A stretch of DNA of 17,409 nucleotides from Acidobacteriota bacterium (GTDB lineage Bacteria > Acidobacteriota > Terriglobia > UBA7540), in the NCBI GenBank assembly GCA_003224635.1, contig QHZK01000189.1:1-17409 (forward strand), given 5' to 3'. Numbering within the stretch: the first letter of the stretch is position 1; every line of letters starts with the position of its first letter. The notes under the pieces are model-generated. The model made no database searches. It was not told the origin of the DNA and saw nothing but the letters and a program-made list of their open reading frames with translations. This document shows positions 7,596 to 14,125 of this stretch, piece after piece. The position numbers and the translations under genes were made by a program.

Positions 7596-8464
7596 GCCTG
7601 CATGAGCGGCCGCAGGAACTCGGCCGACGCCCGTATCTCCTCGAGACCATTCACCCCGTCTTCGATCGAAATCCAGCCCCGGTAGCCGGCTTGGCGCAAA
7701 ATCCCGAAGATGCGCGGGTAGTCGTTCAGCCCTTTTCCGACCACCCCGTGTGAGAGGATCGCAGCGTAGCCGACCGAATCCTCCGAGCTCCGAAGTTCTT
7801 CCAGCGTGTGCCCGGGCTTCAGATACCGATCGCTCGCGTGTACGGTCACCACACGGTGGCTTACCCTCTCGAGCAGCTCGATCGGGTCCTCGCCCGCGAG
7901 CAAGGCATTCGACGGGTCGTACTGGGCGCCGAGCCAGGGCGATTGAATCTGGTTGAGGATTTCGAGATAAACGTCGCGCTTCTGCGCGAACTCGGGATGC
8001 CCCCAGTAGTTATCCTTGTAATGGTTCTCCATCGCCAGGACGACCCGCTTTTCGGCGGCATGATCGAGCAGTTCTCGGATGCACTCGACCACCCACCGGA
8101 TTCCCTGCTCGCGCGAGACCTCGGGCCGCCGCTGGCCGGAAAGAACACGGCAGTAACCGCCTCCGAGAAAGGCACTCACGTCGATCATGCGCTTCTCGCG
8201 TTCGACTTCCTGCCGGCGCTCCCCCGGGTCGGGCTTGGTGAAGTCGGGCGAGCAGCAGAGCATCGGCATGGCGAGGCCGCGCCCTTCGAGCGCCGAACGC
8301 ACTCGCTCGAGATAGTTCGCCTCCAGCGTTTCGAAAAAGCCGTGGTGAAACTCCACTCCCTCGATGGGCAGGTCCGCAGCCATGGCGATCCAGTCGAACA
8401 GGCTCATGCTGCGCTCGACCACGATGTGATCCATGAAGCACTTGGGAAAAGCTGCGAGCTTCAT
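7592..8464 (-). CDS. Sugar phosphate isomerase/epimerase family (xylose-isomerase-like TIM barrel)
   Basis: A 290-aa divalent-metal TIM-barrel enzyme (AP_endonuc_2 / xylose isomerase-like), predicted to isomerise or epimerise a ketose or keto-acid. The four metal ligands expected of the family are visible: Glu146 (LAMENHYKDN), Asp183 (AQYDPSNAL), His209 (VTVHASDRYL) and Glu268 (WISIEDGVNG). No signal peptide, so cytoplasmic. The ATG at 8464 lacks a strong Shine-Dalgarno; MKLAAFPKCF is a normal first strand for the family. It is the last gene of the minus-strand cluster starting at 11393, separated from the SDR gene by a 110-nt spacer with a long palindrome. Isomerisation of the product of the two dehydrogenases is the likely job (inference). 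Confidence 0.88.
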   Translation of the reverse strand: MKLAAFPKCFMDHIVVERSMSLFDWIAMAADLPIEGVEFHHGFFETLEANYLERVRSALEGRGLAMPMLCCSPDFTKPDPGERRQEVEREKRMIDVSAFLGGGYCRVLSGQRRPEVSREQGIRWVVECIRELLDHAAEKRVVLAMENHYKDNYWGHPEFAQKRDVYLEILNQIQSPWLGAQYDPSNALLAGEDPIELLERVSHRVVTVHASDRYLKPGHTLEELRSSEDSVGYAAILSHGVVGKGLNDYPRIFGILRQAGYRGWISIEDGVNGLEEIRASAEFLRPLMQA

Positions 8465-8498
8465 CGGGAAAGTTGTCAGTTCTCAGTCTTCGGAGTGA

Positions 8499-8567
8499 AG
8501 TCGAAAAGTCGACAGTTGAAAAGTTGAAGAGTTACTGTTCAACTCTTTGACTGTCGGCTCTTCGACT
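8499..8567. repeat. 30-bp imperfect palindrome with 7/8-nt periodicity
   Basis: The arms are 8499-8528 and 8538-8567, with a 9-nt loop. 25 of 30 positions pair, and most mismatches become G-U pairs on one strand. Each arm is itself built of short units (TCGAAAAG, TCGACAG, TTGAAAAG, TTGAAGAG). It lies between the SDR and isomerase genes, inside the probable operon. It could act as a processing or attenuation structure, but no U-tract marks a terminator. Confidence 0.7.
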
Positions 8568-8574
8568 GTCTTCT

Positions 8575-9366
8575 TCAGTCAGGGATGGCGCCGATTACCA
8601 CCTGCTCGTAGTCAAGCACGGCTCCGGTAATCAATTCGTTGGTGGCGAAGAACAGCGCCGCGCGCGCAATTTCCTCGGGCGAGATCAGGCGGCCGAAGGG
8701 ACGCGTCTCCCTCGCTTCCTCCAGCCAGGTCTCGCCTCGCCCTTCGCCCACCGACTGCACGTGATGCTCTCCCTCGGTGAGCACCCACCCGGGATTGATC
8801 TGATTGGCGCGAATCTGATATTGCGTCAGGTAGTGGGCCAGATTCTTCGTGAACGTCATCAGCCCGCCCTTGGACGCCGAATAGGGCAGCAGCTTCCTCA
8901 TGCCGACGTACGCGTTCACCGAGCCGATGTTGACGATGCAGCCGCTCTTCCGCTCTTTCATGCGCTGGACCGCCTCCTGGCAGAGGACGAACGGCGCGCG
9001 GAGGTTGACGGCAAGGATCGTGTCCCAAAGCTCGATCGAGGTATTTTCAATGTTGCCGCGATCGACCACGCCGGCGTTGTTCACCAGGATATCCAGCCGG
9101 CCAAAACGCTCGACGGCGTACCGGATGACGCTGCGGCAGTGAGCTTCATCCCGCAGGTCCCCAACCACGAGCGAGGCCTCGCCGCCCGCGCTCGTAATCG
9201 CGCCAACCACCTTTTCGCCTTGCTCGCGCTCGCGGCCGTGGACGACGACGCGCGCGCCGTGCTCCGCGAATTTCTTTGCGATCCCGGCGCCGATGCCGCG
9301 CGTCGATCCGGTGACCACCGCCACCTGGCCGGAGAGGGAACCATCTCGGTGACTTTGTTCCTGCAT
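8575..9366 (-). CDS. SDR family NAD(P)-dependent oxidoreductase
   Basis: A 263-aa classical short-chain dehydrogenase/reductase. Cofactor motif TGSTRGIG (19-26), NNAG at 96-99, and the catalytic Asn121-Ser149-Tyr162-Lys166 set (NIGSVNAYVG, YSASKGG) are intact. The 'classical' SDR size and a C-terminal segment ending GAVLDYEQVVIGAIPD fit sugar or polyol dehydrogenases. The ATG at 9366 has no good Shine-Dalgarno because its upstream region is occupied by a hairpin repeat; the first motif is close, so the start cannot be far off. Third gene of the minus-strand cluster, after the zinc dehydrogenase. Substrate unknown. Confidence 0.92.
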   Translation of the reverse strand: MQEQSHRDGSLSGQVAVVTGSTRGIGAGIAKKFAEHGARVVVHGREREQGEKVVGAITSAGGEASLVVGDLRDEAHCRSVIRYAVERFGRLDILVNNAGVVDRGNIENTSIELWDTILAVNLRAPFVLCQEAVQRMKERKSGCIVNIGSVNAYVGMRKLLPYSASKGGLMTFTKNLAHYLTQYQIRANQINPGWVLTEGEHHVQSVGEGRGETWLEEARETRPFGRLISPEEIARAALFFATNELITGAVLDYEQVVIGAIPD

Positions 9367-9385
9367 AAAGTTTCGATCCGCGCGC

Positions 9386-9510
9386 GGAAGGGCACGGCTT
9401 TAGCCGTGCCGTATCCCCCCTCACCCCCTACCCCTCTCCCGCCGGGAGAGGGGGGACCGCGAAGCAGTGGGTGAGGGCTTGGAGGGCGGGGCTGAAGCCC
9501 CGCCCTTCCG
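9386..9510. repeat. Compound palindromic repeat block (hairpins C, LTP-type, D)
   Basis: Three hairpins fill most of the spacer between the zinc dehydrogenase and the SDR gene. C is GGCACGGC/GCCGTGCC around TTTA (9391-9410). The middle one nests CCCTCACCC/GGGTGAGGG (9418-9426, 9469-9477) around CCCCTCTCCC/GGGAGAGGGG (9431-9453). This resembles the widespread bacterial element whose spurious translation reads PSPPTPLPPGEGG. D is GGGCGGGGCT/AGCCCCGCCC around GA (9484-9505). Non-coding. Confidence 0.75.
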
Positions 9511-9524
9511 AGGCCCGAGAGCGG

Positions 9525-10589
9525 CTACGCTGGCTTCAGCACGCCCTTGACGATCTGGCCGCTGGCCATTTCGTCGAAGCACGCGCGCCAGTTGGCGAGC
9601 GGCTCAACGCGGCCCACCAGCGACGCCGGATCGAGCTTGGCCGAGGCGAGGAGCGCGATAGCTTTTTCCCAGACCAGGAAATTGTGGCTGAAGCTGCCCT
9701 GCAGCCGCGCGGCCTTCTGCACGAGCGGATCGAGTGAGAAATCCAGCGGCTGCGGCCCCCACCCCACCTTGGTGATTTGACCGCCCGGCCGCACCGCCGC
9801 CATGGCCGTCTTGAGCGTCGACGAGTGGCCCGTGGCGTCAATCACCACGTCTACTCCCAGTCCGTCGCCGAGAGCGCGGACCGCTTCGAGCACCGGCCCC
9901 TGGTCCTCTTTCCCTATAACCATCGTCCGGTCAGCCCCCGTTCGCCGGGCAACGTCCAGCCGGCGCGCGTCCTGTTCGAGCCCGGCCACGCCCAGCCAGC
10001 CTGCGCCTGACAGCTTCGCCAGCGCGAGGCACAGAAGTCCGATGGGTCCGGGACCAAAGACCAGCGCCGAGTCTCCCGGCCGAATATGGGTCTTCACGCA
10101 GGTGGCGTTGTAGGCGACCGAGCAGGGTTCAGTGAGGGCGGCCTTCTCGAACGGGACCGAATCCGGGAGGTGGTGGAGGCAGCGCGCCGGCGCCTTCACA
10201 AATTCCGCCATGGCGCCGTCCACGCCGTATCCGAATCCCAGGCGGTCGGGGCAAAGGTTGTACTCTCCGGTCCGGCAGTAAATGCACTGGCCGCAGATGC
10301 GCGCCGCGGTCTCGGAAGTGACGCGATCTCCTTCCCTGAAGCCGCGGACCGCCTTGCCCGCGCGCGCCACGACGCCGCAAAACTCGTGTCCCAGGACCAC
10401 CGGCACGTTGACCCGCCAGCTGTGGGTGTTGTGGTACTGATGGACCTCGCTGCCACAAACGCCCACGGCCCCGGTCCGAAGCAAGACCTCATCATCCGCG
10501 ACATCGCGAGGCCGCGGCAGCTCACGCAGCTCAACCGCTCCGGGTTTGAGCGCGAAGTGCACAACCGCAGCCATGGACTTTTCAGGCAT
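9525..10589 (-). CDS. Zinc-dependent medium-chain alcohol/polyol dehydrogenase
   Basis: A 354-aa NAD(P)-dependent MDR enzyme of the sorbitol/threonine dehydrogenase type. Catalytic zinc ligands Cys45 (GVCGSEVH), His68-Glu69 (VLGHEFCG) and Glu154 (LTEPCSVAYN) are present. The structural-zinc lobe has four Cys (C99, C102, C105, C113 in CGQCIYCRTGEYNLC). The Rossmann motif is GPGPIG at 179-184. The likely reaction is oxidation of a secondary hydroxyl of a polyol, sugar or sugar acid. The start at ATG 10589 has only a weak AGG upstream; an alternative ATG is 5 codons in. It lies 45 nt downstream of the HUMPS gene, with a dispersed repeat across the junction, and is the second gene in the probable operon. 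Confidence 0.93.
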   Translation of the reverse strand: MPEKSMAAVVHFALKPGAVELRELPRPRDVADDEVLLRTGAVGVCGSEVHQYHNTHSWRVNVPVVLGHEFCGVVARAGKAVRGFREGDRVTSETAARICGQCIYCRTGEYNLCPDRLGFGYGVDGAMAEFVKAPARCLHHLPDSVPFEKAALTEPCSVAYNATCVKTHIRPGDSALVFGPGPIGLLCLALAKLSGAGWLGVAGLEQDARRLDVARRTGADRTMVIGKEDQGPVLEAVRALGDGLGVDVVIDATGHSSTLKTAMAAVRPGGQITKVGWGPQPLDFSLDPLVQKAARLQGSFSHNFLVWEKAIALLASAKLDPASLVGRVEPLANWRACFDEMASGQIVKGVLKPA

Positions 10590-10632
10590 AGCTACCTAGG
10601 CTAGCATGTTGCTGAAAAACCTGCGCGGGCCT

Positions 10633-10659
10633 TGTCATTCCGAGCGCAGCGAGGAATCT
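10633..10659. repeat. Dispersed 'GAGCGCAGCGAGGAATC'-type repeat
   Basis: The sequence TGTCATTCCGAGCGCAGC continuing GAGGAATCT matches the widespread interspersed element seen in many bacterial genomes (general form CATTC-GAG-GAAGCGAGGAATC). It contains the stop codon (10635-10637) and the last codons of the HUMPS gene, read on the minus strand as ERDSSLRSE. Confidence 0.7.
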
Positions 10660-11393
10660 CGCTCTGAAGTTATGGCCTTCGAGTTCCGAGTCTCGGATGG
10701 CGAATGGCGCAGCTTCGCCACGACTTCCTTGAGCAGGCCCTCGAGATCGTGTTCCGGTGACTTGAACGCGTACGCATCCACGGTGAGCGGCGCGCCCAGC
10801 ACCAGGTGATAGACGCCGTACTGCGGCAACTCGAGCATCTGCTCGACAGACAGTCCGCCTACGGCCTGCACGGGAATCGTTACGGCCCTGACCACGGCTC
10901 CCAACTCATCGAGGGGGCCCGGCACGCGACCTTCGTGCGCCTCGATCACTGCAGGGTCATGCCGTTCGTCGTAGCCGATATGGTGCACGATGAAGTCAAC
11001 GCCCAGGTCTTCCATGGCGCGCGCGGCGGCGGGCTTGTCCTCGCATGCGAGATCATCGGCCATGACCTGAAGGTCATAGTCGTGACCGGCCTTCACTGCC
11101 ATCTTGATCGTAGCCGGATGGGCGCGCGCCATCACGACCACGTGCGTCGCCCCGGCTTTAGCCACCATCTCCGCTTCGAGGTATCCGCCGTCCATGCACT
11201 TGAGGTCCGCTACGATGGGATGGTCCGGGAACTCGCGGCGTAACGACTCCACAGCGCGGAGGCCCTCGGCGAGGATCAGAGGCGTCCCCGCTTCCAGCCA
11301 ATCGACCCCGGCACTGACCGCCTTGCGCGCATGATCCAAGGCCTCCTCGATCGAAGTCAGATCAAGCGAGATTTGGACGATTGCGTGGGACAT
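10635..11393 (-). CDS. HUMPS-superfamily enzyme, 3-hexulose-6-phosphate synthase-like
   Basis: A 252-aa OMP decarboxylase-fold enzyme. Active-site residues align with the superfamily: Asp11 (ISLDL), Glu34 (LEAGTPLI), and Asp63, Lys65, Asp68 (ADLKCMDGGYLEAEM). The superfamily includes 3-keto-L-gulonate-6-phosphate decarboxylase and D-arabino-3-hexulose-6-phosphate synthase. The loop reads HHIGYDERH, matching the H-x-G-x-D-E pattern of hexulose phosphate synthases and not the H-R-S-R-D of the decarboxylases, so an aldolase releasing or fixing formaldehyde is the nearer relative. No 6-phospho-3-hexuloisomerase (SIS) gene is nearby. The C-terminal ~9 residues come from a dispersed repeat. It is the first gene of the minus-strand cluster; the ATG at 11393 has AGGT 5 nt upstream. 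Function within the family is uncertain. Confidence 0.85.
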   Translation of the reverse strand: MSHAIVQISLDLTSIEEALDHARKAVSAGVDWLEAGTPLILAEGLRAVESLRREFPDHPIVADLKCMDGGYLEAEMVAKAGATHVVVMARAHPATIKMAVKAGHDYDLQVMADDLACEDKPAAARAMEDLGVDFIVHHIGYDERHDPAVIEAHEGRVPGPLDELGAVVRAVTIPVQAVGGLSVEQMLELPQYGVYHLVLGAPLTVDAYAFKSPEHDLEGLLKEVVAKLRHSPSETRNSKAITSERDSSLRSE

Positions 11394-11918
11394 CGGTGAC
11401 CTGTGTGACGAGCTTACCGCGCGGGCCGAATCAGACCGCCAATCGCCACCGCTCGCCCCAACGGGTAGCAGTCATTTTGGCTTTGATTTGCCGAAAGGCC
11501 CTCGAAATCGACTCCGGCAGCGCCTAAATTGGGTTTGTTTTGCGCCCGTTTTTCAATTAACTTGCTGATTCTATGACACCTAGTGGCTTTGTTCTACAAA
11601 AAAATTTGGAATTCGGAGCTCGGTTTACCCTCGCGTCCAGCGGACGCCCGCCCCCGTTCTCCCAACCGCTCTCAAGCCTAGCACATCCAGCTTAAACGAT
11701 GGAGACAAATGGGACATATTCGGCAACGGGTCATTTCCGCCTTGGAGCGGCGGCGTAGCGCCGGGCTTTTAGCCCGGCAGGTTCCGCCCTTCGCTTCGTT
11801 CAGGGTAGGCTCTGAAGGGCGGCGCTACAGGACGAAAGGTTCTTGCTTCGCGGTGATGGTTGATGCAACATGGGCGTTTTGACGAAGCCATTGTGGGCGT
11901 TCACGAGGAGAGAAAACG
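11394..11918. other. Gene-free 525-bp spacer between divergent genes
   Basis: The spacer lies between the HUMPS operon start (-) and the Tat-exported isomerase-like gene (+) and should contain both promoters, though no clean -35/-10 pair was found. Its middle (about 11530-11620) is AT-richer and contains two similar pieces, ATTGGGTTTGTTTT and AGTGGCTTTGTTCT, which read IGFVL and SGFVL in a frame broken by a stop. This may be a decayed repeat or old coding remnant. The right part holds the hairpin element at 11755-11828. Confidence 0.5.
11755..11828. repeat. REP-like hairpin element B
   Basis: Outer ends GTAGCGCC (11755-11762) and GGCGCTAC (11821-11828) are inverted. Inside are a perfect 8-bp stem GCCGGGCT/AGCCCGGC (11760-11778, loop TTT) and a second pair CCGCCCTTC/GAAGGGCGG (11784-11792, 11814-11822). 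It has the same plan as element A at 3002-3060: GTAG..CTAC ends, then a stem with a T-rich loop. Confidence 0.7.
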
Positions 11919-12830
11919 ATGAACCGACGCGATTTTACGGTGAACGTCGCGAGGGCGGCTCTCGGCGCGGCCGCGTTCGGGAAGCCTTCTCTAAGCGGCG
12001 CAGGCGCGCCAGGAATGGCGACGGCGGAGGGCGAGGCGCCCGGTGTCCCTTTCCACTTGTCGGTCATGCTGTGGACAGTGTTCCAGAAGCTTCCGTTCGA
12101 GCAGCGCCTCGAAAAAGTGGCGGAAGCGGGCTACAAGAACGTCGAGCTCGTAGGCGAGTACAAGAAATGGTCAGAAGACGATTTCCGCAGGGCGAACGCC
12201 AAGCGGCGCGAACTCGGCATCACGTTTGACACCACGGCGGGCCTGGCCCACGGCGTCGGCGACCCGCGCGCTCGTGAGGCTCTGCTGGCCGACCTGAAGA
12301 ACGAGCTCCCCATCATGGAGAAGCTCGAATGCCCGTCGATTATCATCATGTCGGGCGACGTGGTGGCGGGAATGCCGCGCCAGGTGCAGCACCAGAGCTG
12401 TATCGACGGCCTGAAACGGGCGGCGGAGCTCATCGAAGGGAAAAACGTCAGGCTGCTGCTCGAGAACATCGACCCCGAGGAGAACCCCAGGTATTACCTG
12501 ACCTCGGTGGCGGAAGGTTTCAAGATTATCGAAGCGGTGAACCACCCGCAGGTGAAGTTCCTCTACGATTTCTTCCACGAGCAGATCTCGGAAGGGAACC
12601 TGATCGAGAAACTGGAAAAGAACATCGACAAAGTGGGACTCGTGCACATCGCCGACGTCCCCGGGCGGCACGAGCCCGGCACCGGCGAGATCAATTACGA
12701 GAATATCTTCAGGACGCTCGGCCGGCTCAAGTACGACCGCTACGCGGCCATGGAATTCCTTCCCACCAGCGACCCGGTCGGAAAACTTCGCGCCGCGCGC
12801 GAGATGGCCATCAAGTGCGGGCGCGCGTAA
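11919..12830 (+). CDS. Tat-exported hydroxypyruvate isomerase-like TIM-barrel protein
   Basis: A 303-aa protein with an N-terminal twin-arginine signal (NRRDFTVNVARAALGAAAFG) and a xylose-isomerase-like barrel closest to the Hyi/hydroxypyruvate isomerase group. The metal-ligand set is complete: Glu182 (LLLENIDPEENP), Asp217 (FLYDFFHEQ), His243 (LVHIADVPGRHEPGTGEINY) and Glu279 (AAMEFLP). The HEPGTGEINY motif is typical of the Hyi family. The start ATG has GGAGAG 8 nt upstream. Export by Tat means it would fold with its cofactor in the cytoplasm and act in the periplasm, probably on a sugar or sugar acid; the substrate is unknown. Divergent from the HUMPS operon, so it may belong to the same pathway. 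Confidence 0.88.
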   Translation: MNRRDFTVNVARAALGAAAFGKPSLSGAGAPGMATAEGEAPGVPFHLSVMLWTVFQKLPFEQRLEKVAEAGYKNVELVGEYKKWSEDDFRRANAKRRELGITFDTTAGLAHGVGDPRAREALLADLKNELPIMEKLECPSIIIMSGDVVAGMPRQVQHQSCIDGLKRAAELIEGKNVRLLLENIDPEENPRYYLTSVAEGFKIIEAVNHPQVKFLYDFFHEQISEGNLIEKLEKNIDKVGLVHIADVPGRHEPGTGEINYENIFRTLGRLKYDRYAAMEFLPTSDPVGKLRAAREMAIKCGRA

Positions 12831-12951
12831 GGGCGTAATGTTGTGCGGCGCGTCCTTACGGATTGTGGAGTCCTCGCTCGATAGTGTCCCGCGAACGAAC
12901 TCGAAATCCACCATTTACGTCTTGTATTATCAACTAGATAGGACGAGCGGC

Positions 12952-12981
12952 TTGACAAGCGCACCCAGTAAGTCCTATTCT
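12952..12981 (+). promoter_or_regulatory. Sigma70-like promoter candidate
   Basis: TTGACA (12952-12957), an 18-nt spacer, then TATTCT (12976-12981). It lies 21 nt before the ATG at 13003, giving a very short leader with no Shine-Dalgarno. It is one of the few consensus-like promoters in the window and supports the small gene downstream being transcribed. Confidence 0.45.
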
Positions 12982-13002
12982 TATCCACGTCAGCAGATTC
13001 CA

Positions 13003-13239
13003 ATGGCGATCAAACGCAAGAAAAAGCGCAACCCCGTTGAGGCATCGCTAGAGCGCCTTTACCGGATCGCGGAAAAGCGCCTGACGTCTCTTCCCGAAGA
13101 GGAAGGGATGAAACGGCTCAAGTCTATCGACGCGGCTCATTCTCAAGCGCGCGAACAAGATTCCAAAACTCGCGCATCGCAGCGGAATACTCAGGATCAT
13201 CCGGTTGTATGTCCAGGTGATCGCTCAAGTAGGCTTTAA
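13003..13239 (+). CDS. Small basic protein of unknown function, antisense overlap
   Basis: Not recognised. 78 aa with a very basic N-terminus (MAIKRKKKRNP) and a helical middle (EASLERLYRIAEKRLTSLPEEEGMKRLKSIDAAHSQA). The upstream frame reaches 12838, but ATG 13003 is preferred because a TTGACA/TATTCT promoter ends just before it. The last 116 nt overlap the minus-strand gene 13124-13345 antisense. The first ~50 residues look protein-like; the tail reads less convincingly, so the true gene may have lost its original end. A DNA- or RNA-binding role is only a guess from charge. Confidence 0.45.
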   Translation: MAIKRKKKRNPVEASLERLYRIAEKRLTSLPEEEGMKRLKSIDAAHSQAREQDSKTRASQRNTQDHPVVCPGDRSSRL

Positions 13240-13345
13240 AACCTGCGTCGTCCCTGTCCCGAGCGAACTTCCGAAACATCCACAGAAATTCAGGCTTTCG
13301 ACGGTGAACCTCGACTTCGATTGTTCGGCGCCTCTTTGAGGTCAT
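13124..13345 (-). CDS. Small unknown protein, convergent overlap
   Basis: Not recognised. 73 aa: basic start (MTSKRRRTIEVEVHRRKPEF), then FLWMFRKFARDRDDAGFKAYLSDHLDIQPDDPEYSAAMREFWNLVRALENE, which has convincing protein character. ATG 13345 is chosen over TTG 13351 because GGGAGGG sits 8 nt upstream. It is 101 nt downstream of the 171-aa gene on the same strand and could be co-transcribed with it. It overlaps the end of the opposite-strand small gene by 116 nt. Confidence 0.55.
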   Translation of the reverse strand: MTSKRRRTIEVEVHRRKPEFLWMFRKFARDRDDAGFKAYLSDHLDIQPDDPEYSAAMREFWNLVRALENEPRR

Positions 13346-13446
13346 TACCAAGGCCCTCCCGTAACCTGCCGCACGGTCGCGTGAAAGTGGTCGACGTAGC
13401 GAAGATCAGGACCACGCCGAGGAAGAAAACAACTGTTGGCGCTCCA

Positions 13447-13962
13447 TTATTTCCTTCCCGATTTGGCCTTGATTGCCTGCGTTTTTGGCGCGAGTTCGGA
13501 AGCTGCCTGACTGATCGCAGCCGCGAGATCTCTGGCTTCGCTCGTCTTGGCCTTGATCTTCGTCGTCGTTTCCTCGGTTCGTTTAATTAGGTCATCGAAG
13601 AGATCGGGGAGCCTTCCTATGCTCTCAATACACATCCAGCGCGGCGCATCGGCGAACGGCCAGACTTCCTCTTCATAGTGATCGTGAAAATTGTTGCCCC
13701 ATGTCTTGCGAATCGCGATGCCCCATTTGCCCTTGACTTGCGCGTAGCCAATATCGCGGGTCCAGAAATCTCCATATTGTTCATCTTCATGACCGGCGAC
13801 CTTGTGCCAGGCTGAGACGCCCAGTTTTAGGGATTTTAACGCTTCGTCGAGCGTAGAGATGGTTTTGCTGAACTCGTCTGCGGCTAAGTTGAGGTCGGTG
13901 GATACAACGGAGAGCTGCTTAAAGGAGGAGGCAATCCTCTCCTTAGGAGGGTTGTTGTTCAT
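13447..13962 (-). CDS. Unknown 171-aa protein with coiled-coil ends
   Basis: Not recognised. Two helical, coiled-coil-like segments (SFKQLSVVSTDLNLAADEF.. and LIKRTEETTTKIKAKTSEA..) flank a central, more globular region with Trp and acidic residues (DFWTRDIGYAQVKGKWGIAIRKTWGNNFHDHYEEEVWPF). No signal peptide or membrane segment. ATG 13962 is favoured: AAGGAG lies 9 nt upstream. An in-frame ATG at 14154, overlapping the deacetylase stop, would add 64 residues that read like intergenic repeat, so it is rejected. The Shine-Dalgarno is part of a palindrome. Lower GC than its neighbours. It lies downstream of the deacetylase gene on the same strand. Confidence 0.6.
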   Translation of the reverse strand: MNNNPPKERIASSFKQLSVVSTDLNLAADEFSKTISTLDEALKSLKLGVSAWHKVAGHEDEQYGDFWTRDIGYAQVKGKWGIAIRKTWGNNFHDHYEEEVWPFADAPRWMCIESIGRLPDLFDDLIKRTEETTTKIKAKTSEARDLAAAISQAASELAPKTQAIKAKSGRK

Positions 13963-14005
13963 AGGAGTATACTCCTTTGTGGAATCACCGCCTTTGTACG
14001 CGGTG
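13963..14005 (-). promoter_or_regulatory. Structured leader with RBS-sequestering hairpin
   Basis: Read on the minus strand just before ATG 13962: hairpin CACCGC/GCGGTG (13986-14005), then a perfect 14-nt palindrome AGGAGTATACTCCT (13963-13976). The palindrome's left half is the Shine-Dalgarno and its right half abuts the start codon. In RNA it can form a 5-bp stem with a UAUA loop that hides the ribosome binding site. Another hairpin, CCGCGC/GCGCGG, lies at 14030-14043. Confidence 0.4.
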
Positions 14006-14125
14006 GCATCGATTGCGGATTTAACCGCACCGCGCAAGCGCGGCTCGATGCAACTGCAGTATACAACATCCAGAGTCTGGCAAGGATTTTTTTGGTGATC
14101 GCTCCCCTCGCTACCTGCTGACCAC

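Noticed and set aside
8761..9474. 237-aa plus-strand open frame ending PSPPTPLPPGEGG
   Set aside because: Antisense to the SDR gene and its tail is the known spurious translation of a dispersed palindromic element.
13003..13962. Toxin-antitoxin module
   Set aside because: Small size and clustering fit, but no recognised toxin or antitoxin motif is visible and strand layout is not typical.
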